Positions 55,581 through 64,000 of a stretch of 64,000 nt of DNA are shown piece by piece (the first letter of the stretch is position 1; the number at the start of each line of letters is the position of its first letter). The stretch comes from Algoriphagus ratkowskyi. Lineage in GTDB: Bacteria > Bacteroidota > Bacteroidia > Cytophagales > Cyclobacteriaceae. The translations under genes and the position numbers were made by a program. The notes below the pieces were generated by a model. The model was given only the letters and a program-made list of their open reading frames with translations, ran no database searches and was not told the DNA's origin. The DNA lies in assembly GCF_002150505.1 (NCBI RefSeq), contig NZ_MSSV01000012.1:56446-120445 (forward strand). Direction: 5' to 3'.

Positions 55581-55674
55581 CTCCTTAAGTTATGATTCAT
55601 TACAAGTAGATATACAGTATTTAGAAAGATCACTTAGATGAATTTTCTAATTAAGAAGACGATTATTTTGAGCT

Positions 55675-55724
55675 TGTTGGTTTAAAACAAGTTGCTTGCT
55701 AGTTAAATTTAAAATACATTTTTA
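55675..55724 (+). promoter_or_regulatory. Candidate promoter of adhesin 1, related to that of adhesin 2
   Basis: The TTAAATTTAAAAT...CATTTTTA block at 55703-55724 is similar to 62115-62136 before adhesin 2 (differences at only a few positions). It contains TAAATTTA (55704-55711), one base off the TAnnTTTG -7 consensus, with TTGG (55677-55680) 23 bases upstream. ATG follows 35 bases after the block. Confidence 0.45.
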
Positions 55725-55758
55725 TAGCAATGAAACTGTATTTGTAACCTAGATATTA

Positions 55759-58700
55759 ATGCTTTTGAAGCAGTTTTTAACTAATACACATTCGCAGAAT
55801 ATCTTTCTAGCAAGTCTGATGTGCTTTGTTTTATCTTATAATTTTTTAGGAGCACAGACAGTGACATATAATTTTGGTGCAGGAAACTTCACAGTTCCAG
55901 ATGGAATAGACACTATTAAAGTATCCGTCTGGGGAGCTGGCGGAGGTGGTGGTTTTAATAATGGAAACAAGGGAGCAGCAGGAGGAGGAGGAGGAGCTTT
56001 TATTTTAGCAAATATCTATATTGTAACACCGGGGGGAGCTATTGCTTATATGGTTGGATCTGGAGGGATAGGTCAAACTTCAGCATCCCCTGTATCATTT
56101 TCAGCAGGCAATGGAAATCCTTCCGTATTTGGACCAACAGGGCCCAAACAATTATATGCAAATGGTGGAAGCAGAGGAAGGGATGTTATCTTTGGAACTG
56201 GCGGCCTTCCAAGTATAGGACCATACTTTTATAGAGGTGGGGGTAATTCTGCAACTCCATCTAATTCGGGAAATAGCGACGGCTCAGGCGGAGGGGCAGC
56301 TGGAAGCTCATCAGGAGCAGGTGCAAATGGGACTAGTACAGGACTTCGGGGTGTCGGATCTAATGGCGCAGGTTCAGGAGGAGATGGGGGAGGATATAAT
56401 AATGATACTGAAGTAGGAAAAAACGGAACTCAACCTGGTGGGGGGGGTGGTGGAGAAGGTCAGAGCGGAGCATCCGGAGGAAATGGAGGAGATGGTAGGA
56501 TAACCATCGCATGGATTTGCTCTAATACACTTCCTGCAAGCACTGCAAATCAGACTCTATGTGCTGGGGGACCTGCGATCACAAATATCACTTATACCAT
56601 GAGAGGTGCTTATGGAGCTACATTTTCCAATTTGCCACCAGGAGTCACCGGTGCTTATACAAATGGTCTTGTAACTATTTCTGGAACTCCGACTGCAGCA
56701 GCAGCCGGAAACTCCTACAACTATACAGTTACTCCTACCGGAAGCTGTATTAGCGCAATAGCCACTGGAACCATCACCGTTACCGGAAACAATACTGCTG
56801 GAACTATTTCATCCAATACATTCTGCCAAGGCTCAGCCCTTCCAGCTGGAGTAACTCAATCCACATCTGGAGCAACTGGCATTGGTACACCTACAGGTTT
56901 ACCAAACGGAGTAACTGCTGCTTGGGCTGGGAATCAAATTACTTTTACAGGAACACCAACCGTTTTTGGATCTTTCCCATATTCTATTCCTTTAACCGGT
57001 GGATGTGGAAGCGTTAATGCAACTGGAACTATCACAATAAATGAAACTCCGTCTATAAAATCTTTCACATCCCCTGGAGGTACTCAATGCATCAATACTG
57101 ATTTTCCTGATCTTTCTGTAGGCACGGGCTTCGGCTATACATATCAATGGTATAAAAACGCCGCTCCTAATAATACAACAGGAACAGCTATAATAGGAGA
57201 AACTAATAATACATTAGATCCTTCCAGAACCCCCGCTGGCACTACTTATTACTACGTGGTAGTTAGCTCCCCAACCTGTACTTCTTCTGTGACTAGTCCT
57301 GTTTTAGGCGCATATACTGTAGCTCCTAATAACACGGTGACAGCAGCCTCTGCTACCCCTATAGTTTGTATAGGTTCGCCTATGCCGACCCCAGTAACTC
57401 ATACCACCACAGGAGCAACAGCGATTGGCGCTGCTACTGGATTACCTACGGGAGTAACTGCTACTTTCTCTTCTAATACTATTACGATTTCAGGTACGCC
57501 ATCAGTCTCAGGAGTTTTCTCTTATACAATCCCTCTTTCAGGGGGCTGCGGAACAGTCAATGCTACTGGAACTATCACAGTCAATGCTACTTCTGCGATT
57601 ACTTCTCCGGTTTTAACTGGCCAAACACGCTGTATTAATACCACTGCATTCAACCCACTCTCGGTTGGGGGAGGTCAAGGATTCACTTATCAATGGTATA
57701 GAAATACTGCCAATTCAAATGTCGGGGGTACATCAATTCCAGGAGCTACCACAAATAGTTATACTCCGGCAAATAACACAGCAGGCACACTTTACTATTA
57801 CGTAGTAGTATCTTCCGCTACCTCATGCAGCACTGCCGTAACGAGCGCAGTCTCTGGTGCAATCATTGTCAATCCATTGCCGGTAGTTTCATTTACAGCA
57901 CAGCCTTCTGGACCTACTGCCTGCGTAGATACAGATGTCACTTATTCGACACAAATTGGGGAAACAGCTTATGTCTGGACAATACCTGGTACAACGGGTG
58001 TAGATTACTCAATCACCTCTGGAGGAAATGGAAGTCCAAATCTTGTTTTAAAATGGTTGACCCCGGGCAATAAATCTGTTACTGTAAATTATACAGATGC
58101 GCAAGGTTGCGGAGCAAGCAGTCCTGCAACTTCGAATACTATCACTGTTCAGAAAACCATAGCAACTCCGCCTTCAAATCCTAATTCTAGTTCTTGCTAC
58201 ACTGGTGCATTCACATCAATTACCCACAGCACAACATTTGCGACAGGTATTACAAACCCTGGAGTTTCTGGAGCAAATGGACTTCCTTTAGGACTTTCTG
58301 CGATCTGGACAGGAACAGCAGCTAACGGAACAATTAGCATCAGCGGAACTGTCGATCCTACCGTAACTCCCGGCCCAAAATCTTATAGTATTCCTCTTAA
58401 TGGAGGTTGCGGTACAGTAGTAGCCACTGGCGTCATCAATGTAGAACCTCAATACACAATAGGTCAAATTTTTTCAGTCTCCCCTTCGAGTACTGGAGGA
58501 AACGCTACGATTACACTCAACCTCGTTCCTTCGACTTTAGCTAACGGAAGTTTTGTGGTGAATTACTCCATGGGCGGAGCAAATCCACGAGCTGCTACAA
58601 ATCTTACTGTCAATTTTATCAATGGTGTAGGCACGTTTCCTACAAGCTCAATTACCAATGAGGATTTAACTTCCTTGACAATAAATTCGGTCAGAAAAGC

Positions 58701-60855
58701 TTCAGATCCAACTTCATGTCCAGTACCTACAAGTACAAATAACATTACGTTTTTTGGTATCCAACCAAAAATTTTCCCTTCAAATGGGACATTTTATGTG
58801 CCGGCTGGAATCTTCCAAATCACAGTTAAGGTCTACGGTGGTGGTGGCGGTGGCGGCGGTGGATCAAAGGAAAATTCCGCTGGCGGTGGTGGCGGAGGGT
58901 ATTCCGAAAATACCATTTCAGTAACCCCAGGTGAAGCCATTGGGATTTTTATAGGCATAGGTGGGCCAGGGCAAACAGGATCTGGGACAGCTGGAAATGG
59001 TGGCCCGAGTTGGATCACTCGAGACTCAAGCCTACCTAATCCTCAGACTTCAAGTCTAGCTTACGCTTTTGGCGGGGGTGGAGCAAATGTGACGACTCGT
59101 GGCGCTGCTGCTCTTACTGGTCTTAATGGATCAATAAATCAGCCAGGAAACATTGGTGGTCTACCAAACGTGCCTACAGCTGACACAGGAGGAACAGGTG
59201 GAAAAGGAGGGGGACCTGACGGAGGAAATGGTGGCCTTGGTGGCGCCGGAAATGGAAACAGACCAGGGAATACAGGATCATTGTTCGGTGGCGGCGGTGG
59301 CGGATCTAGAGGAAATGCCGATGGAGGAAATGGAGCTCGCGGCTACGTAATTATCACTTATCCACTTCCTCCACAATCATCTTGTTTTGAAGTAATTGAT
59401 GATGGGGCAAAGTCTGGAACTACTGTAATTGAATTCACTTGCTTAGCCACATGGACTGCTCCAGAAGGCCTTACCAGATTTAACACCACAGTTGGTGGAG
59501 CTGGTGGTGGAGGTGGTTTAGGATCAGGTGGAGGTGGTGGTGGAGCTGGAGAACTAGTGCACAACTTGTCTTATTCCACTACTAATCCTTATGGATTTCC
59601 GGCAGGAACCTCATTTTCAATAACTGTTGGTCAGGGCGGTGCTGGATCTACCTCAATAAACTCTAAAGGTAATCCTGGTGGCACCTCTACAATTACCGGT
59701 AATATTGACGGATCAGCTATTACAGGTGCGATTGCCATAGGTGGTGGTGGTGGTGGGTCAAGAGGAAATGGTACAGGAATGGATGGCACTTCAGGGGGCG
59801 GTGGAGCCGCAATCGACAGTCCACAGACAAATTTTATAGGAGGAAAGGCAACAACTCCTTCAAAAGGTACTTCTGGAGGACGAGGAGATGCTTCTGGAAA
59901 TGGAGCACACGCAGGTGGTGGTGGTGGTGGTATTACAACTATTGGACAAAATGGATCAGGTGCAGGTGCTGGACAAGGTAAAGGTGGGGATGGAGGAAAT
60001 GGAGTACAATATATAATTGCAGGTTCAACGAGGAATTATGGAGGCGGCGGCGGCGGAATAGGAAACAATTTTAATGGCATTAATAAATTCAATGGTGTTG
60101 GGGGCTCTGTCGCTGGAATTAAAATTGGAGGTGATGGTAATCAAGATAATGCATCTTCTGTTGGATATCAAGGTCAAGATTTAACTGGTTCGGGTGGTGG
60201 AGCAGGGTTCTTAAGAGGCGGTAGAGGAGGAAACGGAGTAGTCTACATTTATTATGATAATTTTCGCATCCTGGAGGTAGAATACCTCTACTTCAATGCT
60301 AAATATAATCCCCAAACTAGGTCTGCAGATTTAGCTTGGGCTACTTCCAAAGAGTGGGAAAACTTAGGGTTTGAAATCGAACGCTCGGTCAATGGTGTGA
60401 CCTCTTGGACTAAGATCGGAGAATTGGAAGGTAAAGGCTATTCGGAAGTTCCTTCAGACTATCGCTTTTCTGATTTAACACTTCCAGCTTCAGGTGGGAT
60501 AGTGTATTACCGATTGAAGCAGGTAGATTTCAATGGTAAGTTTTCATACAGTGTCACCAAATCACTTAAGGTGGAAGGAGTCAAAGGAAGCGGTGCATGG
60601 ATAGCTTATCCAAACCCTAGTTCATTGAAAAGTAAGGTCACTTTGGATTTACTCAATAGATCCGTGTATAATGATGAACTAATCTTGGTTCAAATCTCCG
60701 ATATAAAAGGAATAGCTGAAACATTCACTGTCCATCAAATTGAGTCAGTTTCAGAAGTAGTCAATGCATATCTGGATCGATCCATCTCGGGAATGTATGT
60801 TATTCAAATAATTTGGGGAAATAAATCTGAGCAAATTAAATTGTTAAGAAATTGA
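55759..60855 (+). CDS. Giant glycine-rich/Ig-like T9SS-exported adhesin (adhesin 1)
   Basis: 1698 aa secreted protein; signal peptide about 1-32 (LSYNFLGAQ). Order: glycine-rich domain 1 (about 40-252, opening FTVPDGIDTIKVSVWGAGGG); Ig-like region 253-1000, with putative-Ig units (GLPxGV...ISGTP...YxIPLxGGCG) alternating with YQWYKN...YYYVVVSS modules; glycine-rich domain 2 (about 1005-1202); glycine-rich domain 3 (about 1205-1500). A fibronectin-like linker follows (WATSKEWENLGFEIERS...YYRLKQVDFNG, 1510-1605), then a type A T9SS sorting domain (AYPNPSS...GMYVIQIIW, 1610-1698). Exported and surface-anchored. Base use differs from its neighbours (GGN-rich), and a G8 run lies at 56440. Function as adhesin is inferred. 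Confidence 0.85.
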   Translation: MLLKQFLTNTHSQNIFLASLMCFVLSYNFLGAQTVTYNFGAGNFTVPDGIDTIKVSVWGAGGGGGFNNGNKGAAGGGGGAFILANIYIVTPGGAIAYMVGSGGIGQTSASPVSFSAGNGNPSVFGPTGPKQLYANGGSRGRDVIFGTGGLPSIGPYFYRGGGNSATPSNSGNSDGSGGGAAGSSSGAGANGTSTGLRGVGSNGAGSGGDGGGYNNDTEVGKNGTQPGGGGGGEGQSGASGGNGGDGRITIAWICSNTLPASTANQTLCAGGPAITNITYTMRGAYGATFSNLPPGVTGAYTNGLVTISGTPTAAAAGNSYNYTVTPTGSCISAIATGTITVTGNNTAGTISSNTFCQGSALPAGVTQSTSGATGIGTPTGLPNGVTAAWAGNQITFTGTPTVFGSFPYSIPLTGGCGSVNATGTITINETPSIKSFTSPGGTQCINTDFPDLSVGTGFGYTYQWYKNAAPNNTTGTAIIGETNNTLDPSRTPAGTTYYYVVVSSPTCTSSVTSPVLGAYTVAPNNTVTAASATPIVCIGSPMPTPVTHTTTGATAIGAATGLPTGVTATFSSNTITISGTPSVSGVFSYTIPLSGGCGTVNATGTITVNATSAITSPVLTGQTRCINTTAFNPLSVGGGQGFTYQWYRNTANSNVGGTSIPGATTNSYTPANNTAGTLYYYVVVSSATSCSTAVTSAVSGAIIVNPLPVVSFTAQPSGPTACVDTDVTYSTQIGETAYVWTIPGTTGVDYSITSGGNGSPNLVLKWLTPGNKSVTVNYTDAQGCGASSPATSNTITVQKTIATPPSNPNSSSCYTGAFTSITHSTTFATGITNPGVSGANGLPLGLSAIWTGTAANGTISISGTVDPTVTPGPKSYSIPLNGGCGTVVATGVINVEPQYTIGQIFSVSPSSTGGNATITLNLVPSTLANGSFVVNYSMGGANPRAATNLTVNFINGVGTFPTSSITNEDLTSLTINSVRKASDPTSCPVPTSTNNITFFGIQPKIFPSNGTFYVPAGIFQITVKVYGGGGGGGGGSKENSAGGGGGGYSENTISVTPGEAIGIFIGIGGPGQTGSGTAGNGGPSWITRDSSLPNPQTSSLAYAFGGGGANVTTRGAAALTGLNGSINQPGNIGGLPNVPTADTGGTGGKGGGPDGGNGGLGGAGNGNRPGNTGSLFGGGGGGSRGNADGGNGARGYVIITYPLPPQSSCFEVIDDGAKSGTTVIEFTCLATWTAPEGLTRFNTTVGGAGGGGGLGSGGGGGGAGELVHNLSYSTTNPYGFPAGTSFSITVGQGGAGSTSINSKGNPGGTSTITGNIDGSAITGAIAIGGGGGGSRGNGTGMDGTSGGGGAAIDSPQTNFIGGKATTPSKGTSGGRGDASGNGAHAGGGGGGITTIGQNGSGAGAGQGKGGDGGNGVQYIIAGSTRNYGGGGGGIGNNFNGINKFNGVGGSVAGIKIGGDGNQDNASSVGYQGQDLTGSGGGAGFLRGGRGGNGVVYIYYDNFRILEVEYLYFNAKYNPQTRSADLAWATSKEWENLGFEIERSVNGVTSWTKIGELEGKGYSEVPSDYRFSDLTLPASGGIVYYRLKQVDFNGKFSYSVTKSLKVEGVKGSGAWIAYPNPSSLKSKVTLDLLNRSVYNDELILVQISDIKGIAETFTVHQIESVSEVVNAYLDRSISGMYVIQIIWGNKSEQIKLLRN
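56440..56447 (+). repeat. Run of eight G inside adhesin 1
   Basis: Homopolymer G8 within the first glycine-rich domain (about residue 228). A change of one G would shift the frame and truncate the protein before the Ig region. Confidence 0.7.
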
Positions 60856-60884
60856 TTTTAAAGAAGATTTTGCCCACGGTTCCA

Positions 60885-61181
60885 AATTTGGGCGGGCCAG
60901 CCGCTTCGGGAATAGCTACTACTTAATTGTCGGGCCGAAATAGGCAAAGTAGAGGTGGAGAATTCAATGGAGGTGGAGTATCAAGTGCAGGAGCTGCAGT
61001 AGATGGAAATACTCCATCTGAGGACAATAATATAATTTAGGTTCGAAAGCTCCAACTGGTGGTGGTGGTGGTAAAGGAGGAAATGGTGTTCCTGAGACTT
61101 TAGAGGCGCGACTTACGCTATTGAGACATCAGATGGTGGAACAGGAAGGATCGGAAATAACAGAGGAAATAGGAATAGTCA
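60885..61181 (+). pseudogene. Relic of a glycine-rich adhesin domain
   Basis: Translating piecewise gives glycine-rich text such as GGEFNGGGVSSAGAA and APTGGGGGKGGNGV, then GGTGRIGNNRGN. The latter aligns by eye with GGGGGGIGNNFNGIN in the third glycine-rich domain of adhesin 1. Stops and frame changes interrupt it (for example TAA near 60922 and TAG near 61040), so it is not expressed as a full domain. It joins directly to the lipoprotein relic at about 61182. Confidence 0.6.
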
Positions 61182-61931
61182 AACTCCGGGAACATCTACA
61201 GAAATAGCAGATTTGAGAGTAGTTAATTTTGGCAATGATAAAGTAGCCATTCTATCACGAAATAGTGCTGTACAAATCTTGGATCCAAACAGCCTTTCAG
61301 TGTTAGTCTGTATTCCGCCTGAGTCGGACGTTGCTGGGGCAACGAGACACTTAGATAAAAATTTGGTACACTGTATTTAGCAGAAGGTGCAAATGATGCA
61401 GGGATCTATAAAATAGCGGATGGTAGCATAATTCAATAATTACCTATCCCAATCTAGCTTGACGATGTGGCTGCTTGAGATATCGTGACTAACGCTATGT
61501 TTGTTAACAAGGGTTTACTTTTCATGGCATATGGCGCTGCAGGCATCTCTAATTCAGATGTGTCTGACCTGACTACAATCAAGCAATTTGGAATGTTGGA
61601 TTTGGATGGTTCTTCAAATTTTTCGAGAAATGAAGAGGAATTTGTCTTCGTAGCTACTGGTTGTGGAGGCCTTCAGATTTTTGAAGTCCAACCTAAGTGG
61701 AAAAACAAATGATGTTTCTTGCGTAGGATTACCTAATTACCAAGGTAATTCATTTTTGAATTTCAATGGGAATGAACCTGAGGCTTACGCTGGCGCTGCA
61801 GTTTTGAAAAAGATGAATATCGGAGGGACTTTTTTATTCTGTAGATCATTGGCCATAAGCAAAACTTGAACATCAATAGTGGTGCGAAGATTATAGGAAA
61901 ATCAACTGATACGGAAATTAAGTTGAAGTAA
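61182..61931 (+). pseudogene. Decayed paralogue of the LVIVD lipoprotein (3' part)
   Basis: Aligns by eye with the intact lipoprotein gene from its TPGAST-EDLRAV region to the stop: TPGTSTEIADLRVVNFG, QILDPNSLS, LAEGANDAGIYKIADGS, MLDLDGSSNF, NEEEFVFVATGCGGLQI and MNIGGTFLFC. It carries a frameshift near 61360, in-frame TAA/TAG/TGA at about 61437-61480, another frameshift near 61680, and an internal deletion of roughly 200 bases before the end (the solenoid part is mostly gone). The 5' half, including the signal peptide, is missing. Confidence 0.8.
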
Positions 61932-61956
61932 ATAGAACTTTGTTATGGAAATAGTA

Positions 61957-61985
61957 AGCCGGCTCAGAAATGAGTCGGCTTTTTT
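61957..61985 (+). terminator. Terminator after the lipoprotein relic
   Basis: 10-base stem with one mismatch (61957-61966 with 61971-61980), GAAA loop and T-run. Its GAGTCGG core resembles the terminator of the intact lipoprotein gene. Confidence 0.7.
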
Positions 61986-62093
61986 ATTAGTCGTGGAATA
62001 ATATTAAAAATCATTACATAATACATATGACTACTTTTAACACGCTACTAAGGGTTAAGTTTTTTATTTCCAGCAGGTTGTCGTTCATTTATG

Positions 62094-62136
62094 TAGGTTT
62101 TCAATAAAATCACATTAAATTTGAAATGCATTTTTA
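62094..62136 (+). promoter_or_regulatory. Candidate promoter of adhesin 2
   Basis: TAAATTTG (62116-62123) is an exact TAnnTTTG -7 box, with a TTTT-C/TTG-poor -33 region about 20 bases upstream. The surrounding 22 bases (62115-62136) match the block ahead of adhesin 1; ATG follows 28 bases after the block. Confidence 0.5.
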
Positions 62137-62163
62137 CATATTTAAACAACATTTTCTTATTTA

Positions 62164-64000
62164 ATGACTCTGATCAAGCTTTCTATATTAACCAACCCCA
62201 AGTTTTTGGTCTATGCCCTAAGCCTGTGTTACCTATTGGTTGGTATGAATGGGGAAGTTTATGGGCAGTGTCCAACAACTGATACCTATACAAGTGGCTC
62301 AAATACCTTTACCGTTCCTGCAGGTGTAACCTCAATTACTGTGGAAGCTTGGGGTGGAGGCGGAAGAGGTGGATATTGGGATTCTAATGGCACGGGAGGC
62401 CGTGGTGGCGGTGGTGGTGGTGGATATTCCAGATCTGTGATTTCGGTTAGTTCAGGCCAAAGTTATACGTATGTGGTAGGTGCAGGTAGTAATTCGGATG
62501 CAGCAGGAGAAAATTCCAGGTTTTACATTACAACAGGCCCTGGGCCTAATTTGGTACTAGCAAATGGAGGGAATTCTGCAATCAATAGTAGTACTGGGGC
62601 TGCTGGAGGTCTCGCCTCAACAGTAGGCGGTTTTAACAGGAGTGGCGGCGCCGGAGCTAATGGATCTGGAACAACCTATGGCGGAGGCGGCGGTTCCTCA
62701 GGAGGAACAGTTCTAAATGGAGTAAACGCAACTAACCAAAATGGCGCTATTGCCCCAACAGGAGGAGGAAATGGAGGAACTGGAAGATCAGGATCTGAAG
62801 GAGACGGTGGAGCAGGAACTATTCCAGGAGGTGGTGGTGGTGGTTCATTGAAAACAAATAATGGAAGTGGAACCAGAAGTGGAGGTGTAGGAGCCAATGG
62901 CCAAATAAAAATCACTTATACTTTACCCGCAAACACCGTAACTACTACAAATCCAAGTCAAACGCGCTGTATAAATACAGCTCTTACCCCAAATATCACT
63001 CATACAACTACAGGTGCTACTGGCATTTCCAATTCTGGCGTATCTGGAGCAAATGGACTACCTGCTGGAGTAAGCGCTACATGGTCTGGAAATACTATTA
63101 CAATTACTGGAACACCTACTGCTTCAGGAACTTTTAATTATTCTATTCCGATGACAGGCGGTTGTACAATTGGTCAACTCCCTGCGACTGGAACGATAAC
63201 GGTAACTCCAAATCAAACGGTTGGCGCCGCATCAAGCACGCCAACGCTTTGTATCAATACTGGTCTAGTTGCTAATATTACACATGCCACTACCAATTCA
63301 ACTGGCATCGCAAATAATGGTGTAGCCGGTGCAAATGGATTGCCTGCGGGCGTTTCTGCTTCTTGGGTTGGAAATACCATTACCATTTCCGGTACGCCGA
63401 CCGCTTCAGGAACCTTCAATTATTCAATACCGGTGATTGGATGTTTGGCTTCCGGAGTAATTGCCACTGGAACTATTACTGTTACTCCGAATAATACAGT
63501 AGGAGCTGCTTCCAGTACTCCAACTCTTTGTATCAACACTGCCTTAACCAATATCACTCATTCCACCACTGGAGCAACCGGAATCGGTGTGGCTACAGGT
63601 TTACCTGCAGGAGTCTCTGCTGCCTGGTCTGGTAATGTAATTACCATCTCAGGAACCCCTACCGCATCTGGGACTTTCAATTATTCCATTCCTCTAACTG
63701 GAGGTTGCAATACGCCCGCGGTAAATGCTACAGGAACTATCACAGTCACTCCGAACAATACAGTGGCAGCAGCTTCCAGTACTCCAACTCTTTGTATCAA
63801 CACAGCCTTAACAAATATCACTCATGCCACCGTTGGAGCAACCGGAATCGGAGCGGCAACAGGTTTACCTGCAGGAGTCTCTGCTGCTTGGTCTGGTAAT
63901 GTAATCACCATCTCCGGCACCCCTACCGCTTCTGGTACTTTCAATTATTCCATTCCTTTATCTGGCGGTTGCAATACGCCGGCGGTAAATGCTACAGGAA
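62164..64000 (+). CDS. Second giant glycine-rich/Ig-like adhesin (adhesin 2), partial
   Basis: Reading frame open from ATG 62164 to the window end (over 612 codons, no stop), so 3'-partial. Signal peptide about 1-35 ([12 protein letters not shown]). A glycine-rich domain (about 45-255) opens with [20 protein letters not shown], the same start motif as in adhesin 1. Putative-Ig repeats follow from about residue 258: units with [11 protein letters not shown], [10 protein letters not shown] and [17 protein letters not shown], spaced 88-93 residues, with the last two nearly identical at DNA level. A T9SS C-terminal domain is expected beyond the window. Paralogue of adhesin 1. Confidence 0.8.
   Translation, partial: MTLIKLSILTNPKFLVYALSLCYLLVGMNGEVYGQCPTTDTYTSGSNTFTVPAGVTSITVEAWGGGGRGGYWDSNGTGGRGGGGGGGYSRSVISVSSGQSYTYVVGAGSNSDAAGENSRFYITTGPGPNLVLANGGNSAINSSTGAAGGLASTVGGFNRSGGAGANGSGTTYGGGGGSSGGTVLNGVNATNQNGAIAPTGGGNGGTGRSGSEGDGGAGTIPGGGGGGSLKTNNGSGTRSGGVGANGQIKITYTLPANTVTTTNPSQTRCINTALTPNITHTTTGATGISNSGVSGANGLPAGVSATWSGNTITITGTPTASGTFNYSIPMTGGCTIGQLPATGTITVTPNQTVGAASSTPTLCINTGLVANITHATTNSTGIANNGVAGANGLPAGVSASWVGNTITISGTPTASGTFNYSIPVIGCLASGVIATGTITVTPNNTVGAASSTPTLCINTALTNITHSTTGATGIGVATGLPAGVSAAWSGNVITISGTPTASGTFNYSIPLTGGCNTPAVNATGTITVTPNNTVAAASSTPTLCINTALTNITHATVGATGIGAATGLPAGVSAAWSGNVITISGTPTASGTFNYSIPLSGGCNTPAVNATG
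62938..64000 (+). repeat. Tandem Ig-like repeat array in adhesin 2
   Basis: Four successive units begin at about 62938, 63205, 63484 and 63748 (spacings of about 267, 279 and 264 bases). The last two share long stretches of identical DNA (for example around TCCAGTACTCCAACTCTTTG), indicating recent unit duplication or conversion. The array continues past the window. Confidence 0.75.

Noticed and set aside
61485..61712. Short stand-alone gene inside the lipoprotein relic
   Set aside because: It is the longest undisturbed piece of the decayed paralogue and lacks a signal peptide or start context.
62676..62915. Proline-rich antisense frames in the adhesin genes (also around 58833 and 59358)
   Set aside because: Reverse complements of glycine-rich coding sequence.
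62938..64000. Regularly spaced repeats resembling an array
   Set aside because: Unit length of 264-279 bases with an open reading frame throughout; protein repeats, not CRISPR.

Overview
The window is 64 kb of a low-to-mid GC chromosome from a member of the Bacteroidota, most likely a Cyclobacteriaceae/Cytophagales-type bacterium. The evidence is a GldJ/GldK-like lipoprotein, a type IX secretion (T9SS) sorting domain on a giant adhesin, many lipoproteins with short Bacteroidota-style signal peptides, long disordered extensions on Rho, IF-2 and an RluB-type pseudouridine synthase, Bacteroidota-type TAnnTTTG promoter boxes, and almost no Shine-Dalgarno signals. No rRNA, tRNA, CRISPR array, insertion sequence or prophage was recognised.

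Layout. (1) 0-5 kb, minus strand: a sugar/sugar-acid catabolic cluster (OMP-decarboxylase-superfamily aldolase/decarboxylase, zinc dehydrogenase, SDR, sugar isomerase/epimerase, SMP-30 lactonase). (2) 5-12.5 kb: metabolic and housekeeping genes (M19 dipeptidase, RsmI-like methyltransferase, alpha/beta hydrolase, PdxJ, a YqeY-CvpA-PabA/TrpG operon, VOC and DUF1569 proteins, an ectonucleotide phosphodiesterase). (3) 12.5-24.5 kb: envelope-related genes (MuiA/DUF4139 protein, PfpI-type protein, an SH3-amidase without signal peptide, DUF1684 protein, GldJ/K-like lipoprotein), mfd, and a lipoprotein/outer-membrane barrel pair. (4) 24.8-36 kb: gltX, RluB-like, murQ and N-acetylglucosamine kinase (peptidoglycan recycling), a cytochrome b5-like protein and arginase-family protein, nqrF, accD, cstA. 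(5) 36-46.5 kb: the rimP-nusA-infB translation/transcription operon, then the divergently oriented mreBCD-pbp2-rodA cell-elongation operon. (6) 46.5-53.3 kb: an HD phosphohydrolase plus Pycsar-effector-like membrane protein pair, an unknown conserved gene, a 2Fe-2S ferredoxin, tdk, recO and rho. (7) 53.3-64 kb: an accessory surface locus. It holds an LVIVD-type beta-propeller lipoprotein, a 1698-residue glycine-rich/Ig-like adhesin with a T9SS C-terminus, a chimeric relic of both gene types, and a second glycine-rich/Ig adhesin that runs off the window.

Most of 0-53 kb is core-genome-like. The region that best fits 'undescribed system' is 53.9-64 kb. A two-gene module (surface beta-propeller lipoprotein + giant T9SS adhesin) appears at least twice in tandem, with nearly equal spacing, related terminators and a related promoter block; one lipoprotein copy is decaying and fused to adhesin debris. 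The second notable locus is the two-gene HD/PycTM-like pair at 46.4-47.6 kb, a split form of an architecture known from cyclic-nucleotide defence effectors, here with no cyclase nearby.
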